From Prochlorococcus sp. AG-347-K17 (GTDB taxonomy: Bacteria > Cyanobacteriota > Cyanobacteriia > PCC-6307 > Cyanobiaceae): a stretch of DNA of 64,000 nucleotides. The notes beneath the pieces are model-generated. The model was not told the DNA's origin. It did not search any database and saw nothing but the letters and a program-made list of their open reading frames with translations. Made by a program: the position numbers and the translations under genes. How positions within the stretch are numbered: position 1 is the stretch's first letter; each line of letters opens with the position of its first letter. Shown one piece after another: positions 54,821 to 63,442 of the stretch. The DNA lies in contig QCCE01000002.1 of the NCBI GenBank assembly GCA_003281385.1, positions 151,676-215,675 of the forward strand. Direction: 5' to 3'.

Positions 54821-56581
54821 GTGAAGCAAATTGATTCAGAGAAAAAATTAGATAGATTAAAAATTGATAAATTGTTAAAAACAATTTATTCAAATAATAC
54901 TACAGAAGAAATTAATTTTATTTCAAACCAATTATTACAGATTTTAGATGATTTCTCAGAGAAATCTGCTTATGAAGAAATAAGAGATAAGGAAAGGTGG
55001 AATGAATCTCATTCTGTTTTGATAACTTATGCAGATAGTATTTATAAAAATGGCGAGGCAACATTAATAACTCTTAGTGATTTGTTAAGCAAATATTTTG
55101 GCAGTCTTTCTACAGTTGTACATATACTTCCTTTTTTGAAATCTACTAGTGATGGAGGTTTTGCAGTCTCAAGTTATGATTCCTTAGAAGAAAAATTTGG
55201 TGTTTGGGATGATCTCAAAAGTATTTCTAAAAATCATGATTTGATGGCTGATTTAGTACTAAACCATGTCTCATCATCTCACCCATGGGTTCAAGAATTT
55301 ATTAAATCCCAAGAACCGGGTATATCAAATGTTTTTTCACCGAAACAAAATCTTGACTGGTCAAATGTAGTCAGGCCAAGAAGTTCCTCTTTGTTTTCCC
55401 AAATAAATACTGAAGATGGCCCTAAACAAGTTTGGACAACTTTTGGTCCAGATCAAATTGATTTGAATTGGCATAATCCAAAAATGACTCTTGAGTTCTT
55501 AAATTTAATTATTACTTATTTATCTAATGGAATTAAATGGTTAAGGCTTGATGCTGTAGGTTTTATTTGGAAAGAATCAGGGACAACATGCTTGCATTTA
55601 CCAAAAGCACATTCAATTGTGAAACTCTTAAGAGTTCTTTTAAATAATCTTCTTGCTGAGGGAGTTTTAATAACTGAAACTAACGTTCCTCAGAAGGAAA
55701 ATCTATCTTATCTGATTCCTGATGACGAAGCCCATATGGCATACAACTTCCCATTGCCTCCACTTCTCCTAGAGGCAATTATTACTTCAAGAGCTGATAT
55801 TCTAAACTCATGGATTTTTGATTGGCCCATATTACCTGAAGATACAACTTTATTTAATTTCACTGCATCACACGATGGTGTAGGGCTGCGAGCTCTTGAG
55901 GGTTTAATGAATGAACAGAGAATTAAAGATTTATTAATTAATTGTGAAAAAAGAGGCGGATTAGTAAGTCATAGACGTTTATCAAATGGTGATGACAAAC
56001 CTTATGAATTGAATATTAGTTGGTGGAGTGCCATGGAAGACTCAAGTAGAGATGCTAAAAGATTTCAATATGAGAGGTTTATTTTGAGTCAATTATTAGT
56101 AATGGCTCTGAAAGGAGTTCCTGCCTTCTATTTGCCAGCATTACTAGCTTCAGAAAATGATATCAAAAGTTTTTCTAAGACAGGTCAAAGAAGGGACCTA
56201 AATAGGGAAAAGTTCAAATCAGAAAATCTTCTATCCATTTTAAATAATCCTGATTCTAATGCTAACAAAAACTTAAAATATCTTCGTAATGCTATGGATG
56301 TCAGATCAGAATTAAAGCAATTCCACCCTTGTTCGGAAATGAAATGTTTGTCTAAAGGTAGAAGTGATATTGTTGTAATCAAAAGAAGTAAAGGTCCTGA
56401 ATCTGTTTTTGCAATCCATAATATGACTGAAAATAAAATTAATTATCAATTGAATGATAATGATTTACCAAAAATAATTGATAATGATTGCAATACCCAA
56501 GATTTTTTAACATCTACTAAATATAATTGCAAAAATATTAGTCTTGATCCTTTTCAAGTAATTTGGCTTAGTGCCTTATAA
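54821..56581 (+). CDS. GH13_18 sugar phosphorylase, probably glucosylglycerate phosphorylase
   Basis: The 586-aa protein is of the sucrose-phosphorylase group. Nucleophile D244 (LRLDAVGF), acid/base E286 (LITETNVP) and transition-state H351-D352 (TASHDGVGLR) are all present. VLNHVSSSHPW fits the family. Commonly labelled sucrose phosphorylase, it more likely splits glucosylglycerate with phosphate into glucose-1-phosphate and glycerate, because gpgS, gpgP and a glycerate kinase surround it. It starts with a GTG. gpgP follows 2 bp after its stop. Confidence 0.8.
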   Translation: MKQIDSEKKLDRLKIDKLLKTIYSNNTTEEINFISNQLLQILDDFSEKSAYEEIRDKERWNESHSVLITYADSIYKNGEATLITLSDLLSKYFGSLSTVVHILPFLKSTSDGGFAVSSYDSLEEKFGVWDDLKSISKNHDLMADLVLNHVSSSHPWVQEFIKSQEPGISNVFSPKQNLDWSNVVRPRSSSLFSQINTEDGPKQVWTTFGPDQIDLNWHNPKMTLEFLNLIITYLSNGIKWLRLDAVGFIWKESGTTCLHLPKAHSIVKLLRVLLNNLLAEGVLITETNVPQKENLSYLIPDDEAHMAYNFPLPPLLLEAIITSRADILNSWIFDWPILPEDTTLFNFTASHDGVGLRALEGLMNEQRIKDLLINCEKRGGLVSHRRLSNGDDKPYELNISWWSAMEDSSRDAKRFQYERFILSQLLVMALKGVPAFYLPALLASENDIKSFSKTGQRRDLNREKFKSENLLSILNNPDSNANKNLKYLRNAMDVRSELKQFHPCSEMKCLSKGRSDIVVIKRSKGPESVFAIHNMTENKINYQLNDNDLPKIIDNDCNTQDFLTSTKYNCKNISLDPFQVIWLSAL

Positions 56582-56583
56582 AA

Positions 56584-57381
56584 ATGATAGAAAATTCTTC
56601 TATTTGGGTAGTAAGTGATGTAGATGGAACTTTAATGGACCACTCCTATGATTTATCGCCTGCTAAAGAAACTATAAAAAAACTACAAAAATTATCTATT
56701 CCCGTAATTCTTTGTACAAGCAAAACCGCTTCTGAAGTAAAAGTTATTAGAAAGGAACTTAATTTAACGGATCCTTACATTGTTGAGAATGGTGCTGCAA
56801 TATATGGTGAATCTCTTAAGAGAGTAAATGGAGAAATTATTCTTGGAATAAAGTATGAATTACTTGAAGAAATCTTAAATTTTATTTCTCAAGAAATTGA
56901 TTACAAACTTACCCCTCTTAACAATCTTACTGATCAAGAAGCCACTCAGCTTACAGGTTTAGAAGGCAACTCATTAAATTTAATGCGTGATAGGCATTGG
57001 AGTATGCCTTTTTTAAATCCGCCAAGTTATTTAGATGAGAAAATTAATGTCTGTTGTAAAAAGTTCAATGTTGATATTTTTAAGGGAAATAGAATGAGTC
57101 ATTTATTATCTACAAAATCGAATAAAGGTAAAGCAATAAATGCTCTTAAAGATTATTCGAATATTCATAATATTGAAATTATAGGTTTAGGCGATTCTCC
57201 AAATGATTTGCCTCTACTTTTAAACTCAGATATTAAAATTGTTATACCTGGAATAGCTGGACCTAACTTAAATTTACTAGATCAATTAAAAGATTTAGAA
57301 TTTACTTTAGCTTCTGAACCAAATGGATATGGTTGGAAAAATGAAATCAATAAATTGATAAATAAGCGAGAACTAATTTAG
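56584..57381 (+). CDS. gpgP: Glucosyl-3-phosphoglycerate phosphatase (MPGP-like HAD)
   Basis: This HAD-IIB phosphatase of the mannosyl/glucosyl-3-phosphoglycerate phosphatase group has 265 aa. Catalytic D12 and D14 are in VVSDVDGTLMDH; CTSKTASEVK is motif II; the conserved K and GLGDSPNDLPLL motif IV follows. It would turn GpgS product into glucosylglycerate. It lies 2 bp after the phosphorylase gene and 4 bp before the glycerate-kinase gene. The glucosyl over mannosyl preference is inferred from gpgS. Confidence 0.88.
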   Translation: MIENSSIWVVSDVDGTLMDHSYDLSPAKETIKKLQKLSIPVILCTSKTASEVKVIRKELNLTDPYIVENGAAIYGESLKRVNGEIILGIKYELLEEILNFISQEIDYKLTPLNNLTDQEATQLTGLEGNSLNLMRDRHWSMPFLNPPSYLDEKINVCCKKFNVDIFKGNRMSHLLSTKSNKGKAINALKDYSNIHNIEIIGLGDSPNDLPLLLNSDIKIVIPGIAGPNLNLLDQLKDLEFTLASEPNGYGWKNEINKLINKRELI

Positions 57382-57385
57382 AAAG

Positions 57386-58330
57386 ATGAAAGATTTAAAT
57401 ATTAATTTTCCTCTAGATAAATTTGAAAAATTAATTATTGACATTGGTTGGGATTCCTTGGATGATTGGTTTAATTTTTGGAATAATCAAAGAAACATTC
57501 TTTCAATTGATAAATATTGGAACTATAAAGTAAATGATGATTGGATTTGGGGTTTAGCGTTACCTCTTTTATCTCAGGCCTATATGTTGCAAAATAATTT
57601 TTCTGATAGGAAAATAATTGGGATCTCAGCGCTTCCTGGTACAGGTAAAACGACACTAGGTAAATGGCTTGAAGCTATATCATTAAAATTTAACTTCAAA
57701 ATTGCGGTTATATCAATTGACGACTTTTATCTCCCATCAGATGAAATGAAATTAGCAATTAAGAATAACCCATGGAATGTTTCAAGAGGTTTTCCTGGTA
57801 GTCATTCTGTAAAATTAATGCATGAAAAATTATTAAATTGGAAGATTAATGGGGAATTAAATGTACCAGTTTTCGATAAATCTTTAAGAAATGGTTTAGG
57901 AGATAGATCTCATTGGAGATTAGATAATCCTGATTTATTAATTCTTGAGGGATGGTTTTTAGGAATAAAACCCTACTCTATTGACATAAATGATCGATCT
58001 ATTGATACAACAAATTTAAGTCTTGATGAATCTTCATATGTTTTAAACATACAAAATAACCTAAACAAATATTTAGATATTTGGTCATTAATAGACAATA
58101 TTTGGCATTTAAAGCCGTTGAAGATTGAATATATGAATATATGGAAAACAAATCAGGAAAAAGACATGTACTTACAGAAAGGTAATGCCCTACAGGATAA
58201 AAATTTATCTAATTTTTTGAGAATGCTTAATGTTTCTATTCCTCATAAAAGTTTTGATTTTATAAATTCTTATGCTCTTTTATTAATTGATCAAGAAAGA
58301 AATTTAGTTGATGCGGGATTAAATTTTTAG
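57386..58330 (+). CDS. D-glycerate 3-kinase (GLYK-like P-loop kinase)
   Basis: The 314-aa P-loop kinase has ALPGTGKTTLGKWLE (82-96), AVISIDDFYLPSDE and LLILEGWFLGIKP, as in plant/cyanobacterial glycerate kinases. It would phosphorylate the glycerate released by the neighbouring phosphorylase, returning 3-phosphoglycerate to the Calvin cycle. It may also serve photorespiration. It is 4 bp downstream of gpgP. Uridine-kinase relatives share the fold, but the length and the context favour glycerate. Confidence 0.82.
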   Translation: MKDLNINFPLDKFEKLIIDIGWDSLDDWFNFWNNQRNILSIDKYWNYKVNDDWIWGLALPLLSQAYMLQNNFSDRKIIGISALPGTGKTTLGKWLEAISLKFNFKIAVISIDDFYLPSDEMKLAIKNNPWNVSRGFPGSHSVKLMHEKLLNWKINGELNVPVFDKSLRNGLGDRSHWRLDNPDLLILEGWFLGIKPYSIDINDRSIDTTNLSLDESSYVLNIQNNLNKYLDIWSLIDNIWHLKPLKIEYMNIWKTNQEKDMYLQKGNALQDKNLSNFLRMLNVSIPHKSFDFINSYALLLIDQERNLVDAGLNF

Positions 58331-58419
58331 TATGTTCTAAATTTCTTTTTTTAGTAATTTTTTATACATTTTTTTAAGCTCTAAATAGTGTTTAATAAGC
58401 TATATTTTGTTGTCTAGAG

Positions 58420-58647
58420 ATGGTTGAGTTTTCTTACAAAAATGAAGGATGTAGAATGGTAGTATTGAGATGTATTGGGCCATCAAATTTTTTTTTAGAG
58501 AGAGTTTTATTTCCAACAGACATACTTACGTTTATGGCTCCAAATGACTCTAGAGTAGAAATTTGGGGAAATGAATTATATGGTCCTAAGTTGGAAGAGA
58601 GAATAAGAATTTCAGCAGATAACGAAGATTCGACTTTAGTTGCTTAG
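58420..58647 (+). CDS. DUF1830 protein
   Basis: The 75-aa protein matches the cyanobacterial DUF1830 family: FSYKNEGCRMVVLRCIGPSN, FFLERVLFPTDILTFMAP, then VEIWGNELYGPKLEERI. It is a small beta-rich, soluble protein of unknown function. It stands alone after the glucosylglycerate cluster with a 90-bp spacer. Family call is from characteristic residues. Confidence 0.8.
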   Translation: MVEFSYKNEGCRMVVLRCIGPSNFFLERVLFPTDILTFMAPNDSRVEIWGNELYGPKLEERIRISADNEDSTLVA

Positions 58648-58736
58648 AGCAGATATTATCTAATTGTCTTCGAGTCAAAATTTTTTACAAATACCTATTT
58701 TTTATTGATATTATCTAACTAGTTTTAGTTTTATAG

Positions 58737-58862
58737 ATGAATCTTTTTTCTTCCTTTGCTATAGGAGGTTTTGTTCCTTCTGCAGCTGTCGCTGGAGTTT
58801 TACTTTTGGTTGGTTTAGGGGCCTTCTTTTATCTTGGTATTAAAGGACCTACAGATTATTAA
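58737..58862 (+). CDS. Single-span membrane peptide, 41 aa (thylakoid-subunit-like)
   Basis: The ORF reads MNLFSSFAIGGFVPSAAVAG, then a helix VLLLVGLGAFFYLG and a short tail KGPTDY. It has one transmembrane helix, no cysteine, and Gly/Ala-rich packing. The size and shape match small subunits of photosystem, b6f or NDH-1 complexes, but I cannot assign it to one. Confidence 0.6.
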   Translation: MNLFSSFAIGGFVPSAAVAGVLLLVGLGAFFYLGIKGPTDY

Positions 58863-58928
58863 AAATTTAATTTAATGAACAGATGGTTATTTTAACTTTT
58901 CATAACCTTTTTTAAATAAGATAACATT

Positions 58929-59063
58929 ATGGATTTAACAACTACTTTATTTATATTAAGCTTACCATTCGTTTTATTAACAGTTTTCTTTGGGACAAAA
59001 AATGATTTTTACGAGAGTGAAGACTACAAAGGAGATGGATGTGCTCATGATGTTAAAAGGTAA
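58929..59063 (+). CDS. Single-span membrane peptide, 44 aa
   Basis: MDLTTTLFILSLPFVLLTVF, then FGTKNDFYESEDYKGDGC and AHDVKR. It has an N-terminal transmembrane helix and an acidic tail with one cysteine. It follows the 41-aa peptide by 66 bp in the same orientation; both may be small thylakoid proteins. I recognise no family. Confidence 0.55.
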   Translation: MDLTTTLFILSLPFVLLTVFFGTKNDFYESEDYKGDGCAHDVKR

Positions 59064-59071
59064 CTTTATTT

Positions 59072-59344
59072 TTAATCACCTCTAAATACACATGTCCATC
59101 TACTATCAAATTGCCAAACAGGTTTATATATTTCATTAGTAATTTTTTCGCCTGCTTTATTACATGCATCTAAATCTTTCATTGGAATAGAATGTAATGA
59201 AGGACTTGTTATTCCACTAACTTCTGGTCTTCTTCCTGGCCCTTGTCTATAAGTTCCAATTATTAACCAATAGTTGGCTTTAGCAGAGTCAGCAAAGATT
59301 AAGGAAAAAATAAAAAATAATATAAAAAAGGATATTTTTTTCAT
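59072..59344 (-). CDS. Secreted hypothetical protein, 90 aa
   Basis: It has a signal peptide (about 1-22, ISFFILFFIFSLIFADSAKA). The mature part is ANYWLIIGTYRQGPGRRPEV and ends in DSRWTCVFRGD, with two cysteines that could form a disulfide. It is likely lumenal or periplasmic. It converges on the 44-aa peptide with 8 bp between. No function is known. Confidence 0.6.
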   Translation of the reverse strand: MKKISFFILFFIFSLIFADSAKANYWLIIGTYRQGPGRRPEVSGITSPSLHSIPMKDLDACNKAGEKITNEIYKPVWQFDSRWTCVFRGD

Positions 59345-59412
59345 TTTTCTATATTAGCTTTTAATTATCAAATGTAAATTGCTAATAATTAATAAGGAGA
59401 CTTAATAATTTT

Positions 59413-60213
59413 TTGGAATACTTAAAATTTATCTTATATGGCTTAATTCAAGGTTTTACAGAATTTATTCCTGTAAGTAGTACCGCTCATTTAAAAGTTA
59501 TATCTCTTTTTTTTGGAATTGATGATCCTGGAGTTTCTTTGTCCGCTACTATTCAACTTGGAAGTGTTTTAGCTCTAGCTTGGTATTTTAGGAATGATAT
59601 TCTTTATTTTAAAAGGCAATCTTCAAAAAACTTTCTTGAATATCTCTTACATGAAAGATTATTGAGATCTATTTTGATTGGTACTATCCCAATTGTCTTG
59701 ATTGGTGGGAGTGTAAAATTATTTGCCCATTATTTTTTTGATAACGTTCTTCGTTCAAATTTATCTATAGCATTAGTCTCATTCCTAATGTCTTTTTTTA
59801 TGTTTTTGGCAGATAATTCGAAAAGAGGTTCTATTAATATTAAAAATCATAATTATTCAGCTAGTTTTTTAATAGGTTTCTTTCAGGCATTTGCCATTTT
59901 CCCAGGCGTCTCAAGATCGGGGGTTACTATTTCTAGCGCTCTTATATTTGGTTGGGAAAGAAGAGATGCTGCGAAATTTTCTTTTCTTTTAGGTATCCCA
60001 GCAATTTCTATTGCTGCGATTGTTGAGTTTATTTCTTCTTTTAATGATATTCTCTCATTAGGATTGCTTCCTCTTTGTGTTGGACTTATTACAACATTCT
60101 TTTCTTCTTTACTAGCTATAGATTTCTTGTTAAATTATTTTTCTTCAAATGGGTTGAAAATATTTATTATCTATCGAGTTATTTTTGGTGTCGTAATTCT
60201 TCTGAATTTATAG
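59413..60213 (+). CDS. uppP: Undecaprenyl-diphosphatase
   Basis: This BacA/UppP integral membrane enzyme recycles the carrier lipid for peptidoglycan. GFTEFIPVSSTAHL near the N-terminus and PGVSRSGVTISSAL are the two family signatures with catalytic Glu, Ser and Arg. The 266-aa protein has about eight membrane spans. It uses a TTG start; the next ATG would remove the first signature. It precedes a small membrane ORF by 54 bp. Confidence 0.95.
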   Translation: MEYLKFILYGLIQGFTEFIPVSSTAHLKVISLFFGIDDPGVSLSATIQLGSVLALAWYFRNDILYFKRQSSKNFLEYLLHERLLRSILIGTIPIVLIGGSVKLFAHYFFDNVLRSNLSIALVSFLMSFFMFLADNSKRGSINIKNHNYSASFLIGFFQAFAIFPGVSRSGVTISSALIFGWERRDAAKFSFLLGIPAISIAAIVEFISSFNDILSLGLLPLCVGLITTFFSSLLAIDFLLNYFSSNGLKIFIIYRVIFGVVILLNL

Positions 60214-60267
60214 TTGGTTTTAAAAAATTTTTTTTCAATTGTGTTAAGGTAAAAAAAATTCTTTCTA

Positions 60268-60420
60268 ATGAATATTTTTATATCTTTCCAACTAGGTGAA
60301 GTGGAAGTTTCGAATCTTACTATATTGGTTTTAGCGTTTTTTTCATCTTTTACATTTATAGCTGTAGGCATAAGTTCATTTAAACTATACAAATCCCTTA
60401 TAAATGGAGACGATAAGTAA
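60268..60420 (+). CDS. Small membrane protein, 50 aa
   Basis: MNIFISFQLGEVEVSNLTIL, then VLAFFSSFTFIAVGISSFKL and YKSLINGDDK. A single membrane helix is predicted between about 18 and 38. The final TAA abuts the tRNA-Pro gene on the opposite strand. It may be a real small thylakoid protein; the family is unknown. Confidence 0.45.
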   Translation: MNIFISFQLGEVEVSNLTILVLAFFSSFTFIAVGISSFKLYKSLINGDDK

Positions 60421-60494
60421 TCGGAACGGCGGGATTTGAACCCACGACCCCCACTACCCCAAAGTGGTGCGCTACCAAACTGCGCTACGCCCCG
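60421..60494 (-). tRNA. trnP: tRNA-Pro, anticodon GGG
   Basis: On the minus strand a 74-nt cloverleaf is seen. The acceptor stem CGGGGCG pairs with CGTTCCG (two G-U pairs). The D-arm is GCGC...GCGC, and the anticodon stem CCACT/AGTGG encloses TTGGGGT, giving anticodon GGG. The T-arm GGGTTCAAATCCC is canonical. The discriminator is A, and CCA is not encoded. Confidence 0.93.
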
Positions 60495-60521
60495 TAACTT
60501 TACTATAGAGATAAGATTGAT

Positions 60522-61250
60522 TTAAATGTCCGTTTTAATAGGATTGTTATCAGATCTCAATACGCACTTATCAACTTCCCAATTAAAGTTTTCCCATATA
60601 TGGTCTTTTAATTTGTAGTTGCTTCCAGTAAAAACTCCTAACTTAACTTTTGTAGGAGAAGCTGAACAATACTGCCTACTTCCGGCTGATGCAAGATATT
60701 GTTGATGATATTCCTCTGCGTAAAAATAAGCATCAATCTTTTTTATTTCTGTTTCAATTAAACCAAGATTCTTCTTGTTTAGTTCCTTTTGGTATTCTTC
60801 TTTACTGGCTAATATAGTTTTAGAATTATTTTCATTTGTGTAATATATTGCTGATCTATATTGAGTACCTATATCATTACCTTGTCTGTTTTTTTGAGTA
60901 GGATCATGACATTCCCAAAACATTTTTAATAAATCACTTACATCTATTTTCCTTTTATCCCATATAACTCTTACAACTTCTGAATGACCAGTTAAACCAG
61001 AGCATACTTCATAATAAGTTGGATTAGTTTTTTCTCCACCAGCATAACCTACAGAAGTTGTAACGACTCCAGGAAGTTTCCAAAAACATTTTTCAGCTCC
61101 CCAGAAACAACCACATCCAAAAATTATCTCATCTTCTTGGATGGTAGGATCTTTTTTGATATCTGTTTTTAATATTCTATGTGATGAATAAGTTTCATTA
61201 GTTATTGTTATATCCTCTTTATTCATAATCTTTTTAAGAAATTTAAACAT
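60522..61250 (-). CDS. msrA: Peptide-methionine (S)-S-oxide reductase MsrA
   Basis: It repairs oxidised methionine. The 242-aa protein has a ~35-aa N-terminal extension before the core. Catalytic C48 is in GCFWGAEKCFW (the family GCFWG motif), preceded by C46. GYAGGEKTNPTYYEVCSG, GHSEVVRV and EEYHQQYLAS follow. A second cysteine set at the C-terminal part (QYCSAS) may resolve the disulfide. It sits next to a tRNA gene and an ABC exporter gene. Confidence 0.95.
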   Translation of the reverse strand: MFKFLKKIMNKEDITITNETYSSHRILKTDIKKDPTIQEDEIIFGCGCFWGAEKCFWKLPGVVTTSVGYAGGEKTNPTYYEVCSGLTGHSEVVRVIWDKRKIDVSDLLKMFWECHDPTQKNRQGNDIGTQYRSAIYYTNENNSKTILASKEEYQKELNKKNLGLIETEIKKIDAYFYAEEYHQQYLASAGSRQYCSASPTKVKLGVFTGSNYKLKDHIWENFNWEVDKCVLRSDNNPIKTDI

Positions 61251-61287
61251 AATTTAAATTTTAATATTATAAGAAAAAAATTTACTT

Positions 61288-63033
61288 TTAGCTCTTAACA
61301 ATTCTTGTAGCCAGTTCTCTTTGCCAAAGTTTTTTATATAGCCCATTCTCTATTACTAAATCTTTATGTTTCCCTTCTTGTACTATTTCTCCCTTATCCA
61401 TTACTAAAACCCTATCACAAGTAGCTGCAACAGAAAGTTGGTGACTAATCATGATAATTGTTTTGTTACTTCTATTGCTCATTTCATCGATTATTCTTGC
61501 TGCTGTTTTATTATCTACGCTTGCTAAAGCATCATCAAGAACAATAATAGGAGAATTAACAAGAAGCGCTCTTCCTAGTGCCGTTCTTTGCCTTTGTCCA
61601 CCACTTAATGTAATTCCTCTTTCACCAACAATAGTTTTAAACTTTTGAGGAAAACTATTGATATCATCAATTAATCCAGCTTTTGATGCACTTTCTTTAA
61701 CTAAAAAAGTAGAAGCTTTAGGTTCTCCAAAACTTAAGTTTTCTGAGATTGTAGAAGTAAATAAGAAAGCTTCTTGAGGAACGATTGAAATATTTTTTCT
61801 GAGATCACTTAATTTTAAAGTTTTTACATCAATTTCATCCAAAAATAATTGATTATCTGGAATTTCAATAGTTCTTCCTAGTGACTTTGCAAGTGTTGTC
61901 TTTCCACAACCTACTGGGCCAACTATTGCAATAAGTTCTCCAGGGTAAATTTTAAAATTGATACCATTTAATGAATTAAATTTTGATCCAGGATACTTAA
62001 TCGTTAAACTTTTCGCTTCTAAAAATCCTTTAATCCTCCTTTTTAAAAATTTAGTGTCTGATCTATCTACAATATTTGGATTATTCTGAAAAATTTCTTC
62101 AACGCGTTCTAAGCTTACTTGACCTAGTTGAAATGTATTTAGGGTAAAACCTAATAGAGCTGTAGGGAATACAAGTCTCTCTACATAGAGAATTAAAGCT
62201 ACTAATCCACCTATAGAAATAAATCCGCTTTCCAGTTGAAAAGTTCCTAACGATAATAAAATCAATAATGAAACAGAGGAAATACCTTGCAACAAAGGGA
62301 ATAGGGTACTAGCTGTTCTTGCAAGTTTTATCGCTGAATTTCGATAATCATTATTGTACCTGTTAAATTCTTTTTTCTCAGCATTTTCTTGAGCATAAAT
62401 TTTAATGGCGCTTATGCCAGAAAGATCTTCTTGTATTAGATCACTAAGTTTTGATAATGATTCTTGTTGAGCTTTTCTTTGGTCAACCATTTGTCTGCCG
62501 AATAAACTAACAATTCCAAGAATGAATGGAAATATCATTAAAGCTGATATTGTCAATGTTTTATTAATCGAAAACATCGAAGGAATGGTGAATGAATAAG
62601 CTAAAACAATGTTGCAAAGGCTTAAAACAGTAAATCCTAAAAGTCTTCTTATGTTTTCAACATCGCTCGTAGCTCTACTAATAATGTCTCCGCTACCTTT
62701 TTTTTGGATCCATTCTGGATCTTGAATAAGTAAATGGTCAAAAAGTTTTTGACGAAGATTAACCTCTACTTTTCTACCTATGCCGAAGACAATTTGTCTT
62801 GAAAATAATCTTATTAAACCCATACAAGTTGCTAAAAATATTAACCACAAAGATTTAGAAATAACAAAATCTGAAGAAAAACCATTTTGCAATTGGTCTA
62901 TTATATTTTTTACTTCTAAGGGTATTACAACACTTAATATATTTACCACCAAGAGAGCTAAAGCTCCACATAAGAATTCTCTTTTGTATGGTCTAAGGTA
63001 TTTTGATAAAATATCTATCTTTAAATTTTTCAT
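61288..63033 (-). CDS. ABC transporter, fused permease-ATPase (exporter type)
   Basis: This 581-aa protein is a half-transporter of the MsbA/Bmr type. Residues 1-310 hold six membrane helices; the nucleotide-binding domain (about 335-575) has Walker A GPVGCGKTTL, signature LSGGQRQRTALGRAL and Walker B IIVLDDALA. The substrate (lipid, drug or peptide) cannot be told. It would act as a homodimer. It is 37 bp upstream of msrA on the same strand. Confidence 0.92.
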   Translation of the reverse strand: MKNLKIDILSKYLRPYKREFLCGALALLVVNILSVVIPLEVKNIIDQLQNGFSSDFVISKSLWLIFLATCMGLIRLFSRQIVFGIGRKVEVNLRQKLFDHLLIQDPEWIQKKGSGDIISRATSDVENIRRLLGFTVLSLCNIVLAYSFTIPSMFSINKTLTISALMIFPFILGIVSLFGRQMVDQRKAQQESLSKLSDLIQEDLSGISAIKIYAQENAEKKEFNRYNNDYRNSAIKLARTASTLFPLLQGISSVSLLILLSLGTFQLESGFISIGGLVALILYVERLVFPTALLGFTLNTFQLGQVSLERVEEIFQNNPNIVDRSDTKFLKRRIKGFLEAKSLTIKYPGSKFNSLNGINFKIYPGELIAIVGPVGCGKTTLAKSLGRTIEIPDNQLFLDEIDVKTLKLSDLRKNISIVPQEAFLFTSTISENLSFGEPKASTFLVKESASKAGLIDDINSFPQKFKTIVGERGITLSGGQRQRTALGRALLVNSPIIVLDDALASVDNKTAARIIDEMSNRSNKTIIMISHQLSVAATCDRVLVMDKGEIVQEGKHKDLVIENGLYKKLWQRELATRIVKS

Positions 63034-63113
63034 TTTATTTTGCCGATATGATTAAGATAATGTTTCATTTTTGAATATGTGAGCTAATTTTATAAAGATT
63101 CAGTATTTTTTTT

Positions 63114-63410
63114 ATGGGTAACGAGCAGACTCATCCATTACATGAAACCGACAAAAATATTATAGATTCTCTTATCACGAAAAATACACCAGAAGATCTT
63201 GACTATATAAATTTAGCTAGATTAATAAATCGTTATACCAATTTTCCTGGAGAAATTGAAATTAAAAATGATATTGAAAAAATTTTAAAATTTTGGAAAA
63301 TCACTAAAAATGACCTTTTTTCAAAAACAAAAAATATCTGGTCAAAAAGCTTTAGGCCTTCTAATACAAATAAAGATTTAGTTGGCTCAGGTTTTGATAC
63401 CTCAAATTAA
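63114..63410 (+). CDS. DUF3288 protein
   Basis: The 98-aa protein matches the cyanobacterial DUF3288 family: QTHPLHETDKNIIDSLI, LARLINRYTNFPG, and LKFWKITKNDLFSKTKNIW. It is helical and soluble. It is 32 bp upstream of trpD on the same strand. No function is known. Confidence 0.8.
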   Translation: MGNEQTHPLHETDKNIIDSLITKNTPEDLDYINLARLINRYTNFPGEIEIKNDIEKILKFWKITKNDLFSKTKNIWSKSFRPSNTNKDLVGSGFDTSN

Positions 63411-63442
63411 ATTTTATCTACTAAATTTTCTTCAATAAATAA

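Noticed and set aside
54821..56581. Sucrose phosphorylase as the primary name
   Set aside because: The fold fits, but the neighbours gpgS, gpgP and a glycerate kinase make glucosylglycerate the more likely substrate; sucrose is kept as an alternative.
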